Assembly (NCBI GenBank): GCA_947168865.1
Contig: CAMVNN010000043.1
Coordinates: forward strand, 1-5,778
DNA from: an uncultured Bacillota bacterium
GTDB taxonomy: Bacteria > Bacillota_I > Bacilli_A > RF39 > UBA660
Direction: 5' to 3'
DNA length: 5,778 bases
In this document: in pieces, positions 1 through 5,778 of the stretch
How positions within the stretch are numbered: position 1 is the first letter of the stretch
How the letters are laid out: the number at the start of each line of letters is the position of its first letter
The notes under the pieces: model-generated
Databases searched by the model: none
What the model saw: only the letters and a program-made list of their open reading frames with translations
What the model was told of the DNA's origin: nothing
Position numbers and translations under genes: made by a program

Positions 1-135
1 AATTACATAATAGTTAGTGTAAATAATAAAGAAATAATTAAAGAAAAAGATTATAAATATATTAAAAAAATAGTTACTGCTGATAAGGAAAATTTTATTG
101 AAAGAATAAAGAAAATACTAAAAAAAATCTTTTAA
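1..135 (+). CDS. C-terminal end of an unidentified protein (5' end outside the window)
   Basis: Frame 1 is open from the first base to a TAA at 133-135 and gives 44 residues starting NYIIVSVNNKEIIKEKDYKY and ending IERIKKILKKIF. The other two + frames, and all three minus frames checked across this stretch, hit stops, so this is the only open reading and probably the tail of a real gene. The tail is rich in lysine and isoleucine and looks helical and basic towards the end. There is no recognisable motif and I cannot assign a family. No ATG lies in the fragment, so the start must be upstream. No clear hairpin terminator separates it from the next gene, so read-through into the downstream genes is possible. 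Confidence 0.55.
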   Translation, partial: NYIIVSVNNKEIIKEKDYKYIKKIVTADKENFIERIKKILKKIF

Positions 136-151
136 AAAATTGCCAATAATC

Positions 152-180
152 TTTATTTATCCAATTAGTTATGTTATGAT
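152..180 (+). promoter_or_regulatory. Candidate sigma-A-type promoter with extended -10
   Basis: TATGAT at 175-180 is one mismatch from the TATAAT consensus and is preceded by TG one base upstream (172-173), forming an extended -10. The matching -35 position, TTTATT at 152-157 with a 17-base spacer, is poor, but extended -10 promoters tolerate this. A start about seven bases downstream of the -10 (near 187) would give a leader of about 17 bases before the ATG at 204, just enough for the ribosome binding site at 193-197. Chance matches are common in DNA this AT-rich, so this is a candidate only. It would drive the 286-residue gene and polC. Confidence 0.45.
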
Positions 181-203
181 ATTGTTGTTAGTAGGAGATA
201 ATA

Positions 204-1064
204 ATGAATTTAGAAATAAATGTAAATGATTACTTATTAGCGTGGTATTTATTATATGGTGCATCCTTATCGCGCGAAATTGATAAGTTTAAAAAAATAT
301 TATATACAAAGTATAAAAAAGAATATAATTTCTGCTATAAAGATCGTAGTGAAATAATTAAATATGGTAAAGATTTTATACCAGATAATGATATATTGTA
401 TAATGCTGTTTTATCTAGTAACTTATTTAAATCATTAAAGAAGGAAACTGTAAGACATAAAAATAATATAGTAAAATTATGGGAAAGTAATTGTGATGAA
501 ATAAATGATTATGTTAATAAAATATTAAGGATTCCATTTCCTAAAGTAATTATGGTGTATATTGTTCATCCAAGACTTGAAATAACTGAATATATGAAGG
601 ATTTTAAAAGTCTTATTTGGGGAAGTGAGAAAGATAAGTATGATGTGTTAACACTTATGTTATCTAATATTACTAAGGGAATGATTATTAATAGTGGAAT
701 AGATTATAATAATGGCAAGGAAATAGTAAATTCTGTTATTGAATTAGCGATTATTAATGAAATAGGGGATAAGCTTAGTAATAAATCTTCATATGAATTA
801 GGAAACCCTGCTTACAAAATTATAAAAAGACAAATATATCCCTTCTGGTTAATGTATTTAGGCTATTTAGATAAAAATGATCTATTAAATAAAATGATTA
901 ATGATAGAATAGGATTTGATTTAGAAAAATATCCAATAGATGCAAACTTAAAAAAGATGAATATAAATACATTTATAGAGTATTGTATAAGAAATAGTCG
1001 AAATATTTTAAAATTAAATAATATAATGAGAATTGAAAGAGAAGAAGAAGTAGAAATACTATAG
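204..1064 (+). CDS. Unrecognised 286-residue protein encoded directly upstream of polC
   Basis: I do not recognise this protein. The ATG at 204 is preceded by AGGAG at 193-197, six bases away, which supports this start; the stop is TAG at 1062-1064. No signal peptide or convincing membrane span is visible, so a cytoplasmic protein is likely. It is rich in Lys, Asn, Ile and Tyr. Visible points are a short hydrophobic strand with VYIVHPR (about residues 118-124), a helix-like stretch VIELAIINEIGDKL (about 175-190), an aromatic segment RQIYPFWLMYLGYL (209-222) and an acidic tail ending EREEEVEIL. The helix sits where a zinc-protease-like HExxH helix might be, but it has no HExxH, so an inactive peptidase relative is only a guess. 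Codon use resembles polC, giving no sign of recent transfer. It ends 11 bases before the preferred polC start, which implies an operon and possibly a role linked to replication, though the latter is unproven. Confidence 0.85.
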   Translation: MNLEINVNDYLLAWYLLYGASLSREIDKFKKILYTKYKKEYNFCYKDRSEIIKYGKDFIPDNDILYNAVLSSNLFKSLKKETVRHKNNIVKLWESNCDEINDYVNKILRIPFPKVIMVYIVHPRLEITEYMKDFKSLIWGSEKDKYDVLTLMLSNITKGMIINSGIDYNNGKEIVNSVIELAIINEIGDKLSNKSSYELGNPAYKIIKRQIYPFWLMYLGYLDKNDLLNKMINDRIGFDLEKYPIDANLKKMNINTFIEYCIRNSRNILKLNNIMRIEREEEVEIL

Positions 1065-1070
1065 AAAGGA
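1065..1070 (+). promoter_or_regulatory. Ribosome binding site that decides the polC start
   Basis: AAAGGA lies directly after the TAG stop of the upstream gene. Its last A is also the first base of an ATG at 1070, so that ATG is too close to use it. The second in-frame ATG at 1076 is five bases beyond the AAAGGA and is the better start. The 1070 ATG has no other good Shine-Dalgarno sequence; the nearest purine run (GAAGAAGAAG at 1041-1050) is about 20 bases away. Because the site touches the upstream stop codon, translation of the two genes may be coupled. Confidence 0.65.
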
Positions 1071-1075
1071 TGAAT

Positions 1076-4000
1076 ATGAATGATAAACTTAAGGAATTAT
1101 TAGATGCAATTAAATATCCTAGAGAAGAGCAGTCTTCTTTTTTAAATGTTTCTTTAAAAAAAGTTAAGGTTAATAAAGAAAAAATGCATATTATATTGGA
1201 AAGTGATAGTCCTTTGCAATTATCTGTTTACATTAAGTTTAATGAGTTATTAAATAATTTTTTTAATGTTAATTGTATTCTTGAAATAGATACTACACAA
1301 AAAAACTATGCCAATATTAGAGAATGTTATGATTATGTTTTATCAATGACAGATATTGAATTTTTAAAAAATCGTTTAAAGAATAATTATAATAGTTACT
1401 ATATTGAATTAAATAATGAAAGTGAAAGAAGACAGTGTTTAAAAACTATTGATGATTTAAATAATAAATTAATGTTAATGGGTTATCCTAAATTAGAAAT
1501 TATGGTTAATGAATTTAATCGAAATAAAGTTGAGGAAGAAATAACTAAGGATTTAAAGGTTAAAGTTAGTGTACCTACTGCTAATGAAATTACTCCTAAT
1601 AAACAAGGGTTTGATGTAAGACCAAAAAAAATTGCTACAGTAGATGATGAAAGAGTTATATTTGGGAAAGTTATTGATGAGGATATAGTTACAATTAATT
1701 CTATTGTTGGTGAAGATGTTAATATTCCTTTAGAGGCAGAAGTATTTGGCATAGAAGGGTTTGAGTCAACAAAAAGTGATTATAAAGTTATAACATTAAA
1801 AATTACGGATTATACGAATAGTATATATGCGAAAATTTTTACTAGAAGTAAAGATGATTATGAAAAATATATGTCATTATTTAAAGAAGGTAAATGGTTT
1901 AAATTTTTTGGTTATACAAAAATTGATCAATACTCTCGTGGTGAACTTGTTTATAATGTTCAAAGCGTTAATTATTCAAATAAGAAAAAAGAAGAAATTA
2001 CTGATACAGCAGTTGAAAAAAGAATAGAATTACATTCACATACAATGATGAGTGGTATGGATGGTGTTACAGGAGTTGATTTAGCTAAACATACGATTGA
2101 TATTGTTGATTATGCTATTAAGCTAGGTCATAAAGCATTAGCAATCACTGATCATAATGGATGTCAGGCTTTTCCAATCGCTTATAGTACAGTTACTAAT
2201 TACAATAAAGGAAAAGATGATAATGATAAGTTTAAAGTAATCTATGGAACAGAATTAATTGTTGTTGATGATAATGTTGAAATAGTTAAAAGAAGTAATG
2301 ATAGCATATTATTAGAAAATGAATATGTTGTATTTGATTTAGAGACAACAGGTTTTAATGCAGCAGGAGGGGATTCTATAATTGAAATAGGTGCTGTTAA
2401 GTTAATGAATGGTGAAATAATTGAAAAATATGATCGATTAATTAAACCTCCAACACCAATTAGTGAACGTATTACAAATGTTACAAGTATTACAAATGAA
2501 ATGGTTGAGGATTGTCCAAATGAAGAAACTGTTGTACGTGATTTTCTTGCTTGGACTGGTAATTTACCAATGGTTGCTCATAATGCAAAATTTGATACAA
2601 GTTTTATTGAAATGTGTTATAAAAAATATAATTTAGGTGAATATAAAAATACTATTATTGATACTTTGGCTTTATCAAGAGTATTAGATAGTGATGCATC
2701 ACGTCATGGTCTATCCGCAATAACAACAAGATATGGAGTAGAGTTTGATGAAGAATCACATCATAGAGGTGATTATGATGCATTAAGTACAGCTTTAGTT
2801 TTTCATAAGATGTTAAAAAAATTATCTAGTATTAATATTTTAAAAATAAATGATTTAGAAAAATTAGTTAATAAAGATGATATTCATAAGTTGGGGCGTA
2901 ATTATCATATTAATTTACTTGTTCAAAATAAAAAAGGTTTGAAAAATTTATTTAAAATTATATCAATTGCAAATACTAAACATTTTTATAAAGGAGCAAG
3001 AATATTACGTAGTGAATTAGAAGAGTTAAGAGAAGGAATTCTTGTAGGAAGCGGTTGTTATGAAAGTGAAGTTTTTGTTGAAGCTAGAAGTAAAAGCGAT
3101 GAGGAACTACGTGACATTATAGGATTTTATGATTATGTTGAGGTACAACCTCCAGAATGCTATAATCATTTAATTCAAACAGGTGACTTTTTAAATGAAG
3201 AGGAATTAATTGGCAATATTAAAAAAATTATAAGATTAACAAAAGAATCAGGTAAATTTATTGTTGCAACAGGTGATGTTCATCATTTAAGGAGAGAGGA
3301 TAAAATATATCGAGAAATTATTATTAATCAGAAAAATCCTGGTGGTGGACTTCATCCATTGGCAAAAAAAGATATTACAGAAATTCCATCAATGCATTTT
3401 AGAACGACTGATGAAATGTTAAATGATTTTGAATTTCTTAATGATAAAGATTTGATAAAAGAAATAGTTATTGATAATCCAAAAAAGATAAGCGAATTAG
3501 TTGAATTTGTTGAAGTAATTATTGATACTGGTGGTATACCTTTTTCTCCTAGATTTGAGAATTCCAGAGAAGATGTTTATAATATGGTTTATACAAAAGC
3601 TCATAGTATGTATGGAGAAAAACTTCCTCATTTAATTGAAGAGAGAATCGCTAATGAATTTTATGGTGATAAGATTCTAGAACTTGCAAGAATTGAAACG
3701 GAAAGATTATATCCAGGGAATACAGATAAAGAATTATTTTATGAAGTTTTAAATAATATAGTTCGTGAAGGGTATGATAAAGTTTTTGAGTTAACCAAAG
3801 ATTATATCAAAAGTGACTTAGAAAAAAAAGCTGATGATGATGCAAAAAATATTTTAGCAAGTGATGAGAAATTAAATTTAGAAACTAAAAAAATGCTTGG
3901 TGGTATTATAGGTGGTGGCTTTGACGTTATTTATTTAATAGCCCAAAAATTAGTAAAACATTCTAATGATGAAGGATATCTTGTTGGTTCACGTGGTTCT

Positions 4001-5692
4001 GTTGGTTCTAGTTTTGTAGCTACAATGATGGGAATAACGGAGGTTAACCCGTTACCTGCACATTATTTATGTAAAAAATGTAAAACAAGTATATTTATTG
4101 ATGATGATGGTAAACCATTGTCAATTAACTATTCTGCTAGTGGATATGATTTGCCTGATAAAATTTGTCCTAATTGTGGTGAAAATTTATCAAAAGAAGG
4201 TCAGGATATGCCATTTGCAACATTCTTAGGTTTTAATGCAGATAAAGTTCCAGATATAGATCTTAATTTTTCAGGTGATAATCAAGCTTCTGCTCATGCA
4301 TATACTAAAGTTATTTTTGGAGAAGATAATGTATATCGTGCTGGTACTATTGGTACAGTTGCAGAAAAAACTGCCTTTGGTTTTGTAAAAGGTTATTTTG
4401 AAAAAAAAGGTATTAATAATGTTAGTACTGCTGAAATAGAGCGACTTGCTAAAGGATGTACTGGTGTTAAGAGAACAACAGGTCAACATCCAGGAGGAAT
4501 AGTTGTTATACCTGGTTACATGGATGTTTATGATTTTACCCCATTTCAATATCCTGCAGATGAGTTAACTGCGGCATGGCGAACTACACATTTTGATTAT
4601 CATGCTATTGATCAAGATGTATTAAAACTTGATATATTAGGTCATGATGATCCAACAGTACTTCGTATGTTACAAGATTTATCAGGAATTGATGTTACAA
4701 CTTTACCAATGAGTGATAAAAAGGTTTTAAGCCTATTAAGTAGTCCAAGTGCTTTGGGAGTGAAACCAGAACAAATAGGTTGTGAAACAGGAACACTTGG
4801 ATTACCAGAACTTGGCACAAACTTTGTTATAAATATGCTTGTTAAAGCAAAGCCTAAAACATTTGGAGATATGGTTAAAATATCAGGATTATCTCATGGA
4901 ACAGATGTTTGGAGTGGTAATGCTGAAAAATTAATTGAAGATAAAGTATGTGAATTTAGTGAAGTAATTGGTTGTCGTGATGATATAATGTTATATTTGT
5001 CTAATCATGGAATGAAGCCTAAAGATGCCTTTAAAATCATGGAATTTGTACGAAAAGGTAAAGCTAAAAAAGATAAAGAAGGTTGGAAGGCTTGGAAAGA
5101 AAAAATGCAAGAAGCTGGTATTGTTGATTGGTATATTGATTCATGTGAGAAAATTCAGTATATGTTTCCTAAAGCTCATGCCTGCGCTTACGTTATGAGT
5201 GCTATGCGTATTGCTTGGTTCAAAGTTTATCAACCAGTTAATTATTATGCTGCATATTTTTCTATTCGTGAAAGTGATTTTGATATTGATGCAATGATTA
5301 AAGGATATGATGCTATTTCCAAAAGAATTGTTGATTTAGAAAACAAGGGTTATGAAGCAAGTAACAAGGAAACAAGTGTTTTGGGATGTCTTACAATATG
5401 TAGGGAAGCATCAGCAAGAGGAATTATCTTCGATCCTATAAGTCTTACGAAATCTGACTCAAGAAATTTCTTGGTTTCAGAAGAAGGTCATTTGATTCCA
5501 CCATTTAGATGTATTGATGGACTAGGAGAATCAGTTAGTAAACAAATTGTAGAAGAACGTGAAAAAAGAGAATTTCTAAGTATTGAAGATGTTCAAGTAC
5601 GTGGTAAGCTAAATTCTACTTTAATTGAAAAAATGCGTGATATGCATATTTTTGATGGTCTTCCTGAATCAAGTCAATTATCGTTATTTTAA
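1076..5692 (+). CDS. polC: DNA polymerase III alpha subunit, Gram-positive PolC type
   Basis: PolC is the replicative polymerase of low-GC Gram-positive bacteria and proofreads with a built-in 3'-5' exonuclease. The preferred start at 1076 gives 1538 residues; an in-frame ATG at 1070 would add two. Domains, numbered from 1076: N-terminal domains about 1-150 (in Bacillus this region contacts DnaX/tau), a linker, an OB fold about 194-301, then PHP part 1 with HSH 320-322, DH 359-360 and E393. The inserted DEDDh exonuclease (about 416-585) has D421, E423, D507, H563 and D568, all present. PHP part 2 has H611, C661, D734 and H736. The polymerase core has GSRGSVGSS (971-979), four zinc cysteines (999, 1002, 1031, 1034), catalytic D1060 and D1062 in PDIDLNF, GQHPGG (1136-1141) and third catalytic D1186 in LKLDILGHDDPT. 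The C-terminus is the beta-clamp motif QLSLF (1534-1538). It is about 100 residues longer than B. subtilis PolC, mainly through an insertion near 863-938. It appears intact and fully active, and is the last gene before a terminator. Confidence 0.98.
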   Translation: MNDKLKELLDAIKYPREEQSSFLNVSLKKVKVNKEKMHIILESDSPLQLSVYIKFNELLNNFFNVNCILEIDTTQKNYANIRECYDYVLSMTDIEFLKNRLKNNYNSYYIELNNESERRQCLKTIDDLNNKLMLMGYPKLEIMVNEFNRNKVEEEITKDLKVKVSVPTANEITPNKQGFDVRPKKIATVDDERVIFGKVIDEDIVTINSIVGEDVNIPLEAEVFGIEGFESTKSDYKVITLKITDYTNSIYAKIFTRSKDDYEKYMSLFKEGKWFKFFGYTKIDQYSRGELVYNVQSVNYSNKKKEEITDTAVEKRIELHSHTMMSGMDGVTGVDLAKHTIDIVDYAIKLGHKALAITDHNGCQAFPIAYSTVTNYNKGKDDNDKFKVIYGTELIVVDDNVEIVKRSNDSILLENEYVVFDLETTGFNAAGGDSIIEIGAVKLMNGEIIEKYDRLIKPPTPISERITNVTSITNEMVEDCPNEETVVRDFLAWTGNLPMVAHNAKFDTSFIEMCYKKYNLGEYKNTIIDTLALSRVLDSDASRHGLSAITTRYGVEFDEESHHRGDYDALSTALVFHKMLKKLSSINILKINDLEKLVNKDDIHKLGRNYHINLLVQNKKGLKNLFKIISIANTKHFYKGARILRSELEELREGILVGSGCYESEVFVEARSKSDEELRDIIGFYDYVEVQPPECYNHLIQTGDFLNEEELIGNIKKIIRLTKESGKFIVATGDVHHLRREDKIYREIIINQKNPGGGLHPLAKKDITEIPSMHFRTTDEMLNDFEFLNDKDLIKEIVIDNPKKISELVEFVEVIIDTGGIPFSPRFENSREDVYNMVYTKAHSMYGEKLPHLIEERIANEFYGDKILELARIETERLYPGNTDKELFYEVLNNIVREGYDKVFELTKDYIKSDLEKKADDDAKNILASDEKLNLETKKMLGGIIGGGFDVIYLIAQKLVKHSNDEGYLVGSRGSVGSSFVATMMGITEVNPLPAHYLCKKCKTSIFIDDDGKPLSINYSASGYDLPDKICPNCGENLSKEGQDMPFATFLGFNADKVPDIDLNFSGDNQASAHAYTKVIFGEDNVYRAGTIGTVAEKTAFGFVKGYFEKKGINNVSTAEIERLAKGCTGVKRTTGQHPGGIVVIPGYMDVYDFTPFQYPADELTAAWRTTHFDYHAIDQDVLKLDILGHDDPTVLRMLQDLSGIDVTTLPMSDKKVLSLLSSPSALGVKPEQIGCETGTLGLPELGTNFVINMLVKAKPKTFGDMVKISGLSHGTDVWSGNAEKLIEDKVCEFSEVIGCRDDIMLYLSNHGMKPKDAFKIMEFVRKGKAKKDKEGWKAWKEKMQEAGIVDWYIDSCEKIQYMFPKAHACAYVMSAMRIAWFKVYQPVNYYAAYFSIRESDFDIDAMIKGYDAISKRIVDLENKGYEASNKETSVLGCLTICREASARGIIFDPISLTKSDSRNFLVSEEGHLIPPFRCIDGLGESVSKQIVEEREKREFLSIEDVQVRGKLNSTLIEKMRDMHIFDGLPESSQLSLF
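3662..3889 (+). other. Lineage-specific insertion within PolC (about residues 863-938)
   Basis: In B. subtilis PolC, as I recall it, the segment EARIEKELKSIIGHGFAVIY runs without a break. Here the equivalent left side (EERIANEF, residues 855-862) and right side (GGIIGGGFDVIYLI, about 942-955) are separated by extra sequence, a net gain of about 79 residues. The insert looks helical and highly charged, with a first half containing ELARIETERLYPG and a second half running through DLEKKADDDAKN. The frame and codon use continue smoothly, no stop or frameshift is present, and polymerase motifs on both sides are intact, so it is part of the protein and not an intron or intein. It has no cysteine/histidine cluster and no intein-like splice junctions. 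The boundaries are approximate, and its function is unknown. Confidence 0.6.
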
Positions 5693-5721
5693 AAGAGAGT
5701 TTAATATAAAACTCTCTTTTA
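5690..5721. terminator. Bidirectional intrinsic terminator between polC and a convergent gene
   Basis: A perfect 13-bp inverted repeat has arms at 5690-5702 (TAAAAGAGAGTTT) and 5709-5721 (AAACTCTCTTTTA) around a six-base AATATA loop. In the + direction the stem ends in TTTT followed by ATTT; in the minus direction it ends in TTTT followed by AAAATAA. This gives a short U-run either way, although neither tail is long and the stem has only four G-C pairs. The first three bases of the left arm are the polC TAA stop, and the last three of the right arm are the TAA stop of the minus-strand gene. The hairpin therefore serves both converging genes. Confidence 0.85.
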
Positions 5722-5778
5722 TTTAAATATATCAGCATTATAATTATGTTCTTCTTTTTCTAATTTAGCAAGTTCTTC
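5719..5778 (-). CDS. C-terminal end of an unidentified convergent protein (5' end outside the window)
   Basis: Read on the minus strand from the window edge, one frame stays open for 19 codons, EELAKLEKEEHNYNADIFK, and ends at TAA (5721-5719). The other two minus frames meet stops within about 20 bases. The composition is acidic and lysine-rich with a helix-like EELAKLEKEE stretch, plausible for a protein tail. The stop falls exactly at the foot of the terminator hairpin, mirroring the polC stop, which is independent support for a real gene ending here. The fragment is too short to name a family. Confidence 0.6.
   Translation of the reverse strand, partial: EELAKLEKEEHNYNADIFK

Noticed and set aside
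140..145. TTGCCA as a -35 element upstream of the 286-residue gene
   Set aside because: It resembles TTGACA, but no acceptable -10 lies 16-19 bases downstream; the good TATGAT at 175-180 is too far away (29-base spacer).
1483..1752. Minus-strand open frame of 89 codons opposite the N-terminal part of polC
   Set aside because: It is antisense to a clearly coding, conserved region. Its Ser/Thr/Ile/Leu-rich, low-complexity product is typical of a reverse reading of AT-rich coding DNA.
1827..2027. Plus-strand open frame of 66 codons in another frame inside polC
   Set aside because: It overlaps the OB-fold region of polC in a shifted frame and gives a Lys/Ile/Leu-rich product without any recognisable feature.
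3822..3829. Run of eight A inside polC (another at 4401-4408) as a possible slippage or programmed frameshift site
   Set aside because: The PolC frame continues intact through both runs to the conserved C-terminus, and A-runs are expected from lysine codons in AT-rich DNA. No downstream structure suggests programmed slippage.
3662..3889. Intein or intron as the explanation for the extra PolC segment
   Set aside because: At about 79 residues it is too short for an intein and lacks the N-terminal Cys/Ser and C-terminal His-Asn junction residues. The segment is in frame, and its codon use matches the rest of the gene.
4271..4549. Minus-strand open frame of 92 codons opposite the polymerase catalytic region
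   Set aside because: It lies antisense to the most conserved part of PolC and its Ser/Thr/Asn/Phe-rich product looks like a reverse-strand shadow.

Overview
This looks like the replicative DNA polymerase locus of a low-GC Gram-positive (Bacillota/Bacilli-like) bacterium. The DNA is very AT-rich, with A/T-ending codons almost throughout. The main gene encodes PolC, the Gram-positive-type DNA polymerase III alpha subunit. Tryptophans in both full-length genes are read from TGG and no in-frame TGA interrupts them. That argues against a Mycoplasma/Spiroplasma code-4 genome and fits an AT-rich Bacilli lineage that uses the standard bacterial code (for example Acholeplasma-like, Erysipelotrichia-like or uncultured gut Bacilli). 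The lineage is an inference.

Layout. Positions 1-135 hold the last 44 codons of a + strand gene that begins outside the window. A 68-base gap follows, with an extended -10 promoter candidate and a good ribosome binding site. Positions 204-1064 encode a 286-residue protein that I do not recognise. It stops 11 bases before the preferred polC start, so the two are probably co-transcribed and perhaps translationally coupled. polC (1076-5692) fills most of the window. It carries, in order, the N-terminal domains, OB fold, split PHP domain with an inserted DEDDh proofreading exonuclease, the polymerase core with its catalytic aspartates and a four-cysteine zinc site, and a C-terminal QLSLF clamp-binding motif. 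A perfect 13-bp inverted repeat at 5690-5721 ends the operon. The end of a convergent minus-strand gene (5719-5778) lies on the other side, and the two TAA stop codons form the two feet of the hairpin.

The window is mostly ordinary housekeeping sequence. I see no mobile element, CRISPR array, tRNA, rRNA or riboswitch. The points worth a second look are the unknown gene paired with polC, an insertion of about 79 residues in PolC relative to the Bacillus subtilis protein, the loss of the usual proS-polC-rimP-nusA neighbourhood, and the symmetric terminator shared by two converging genes.
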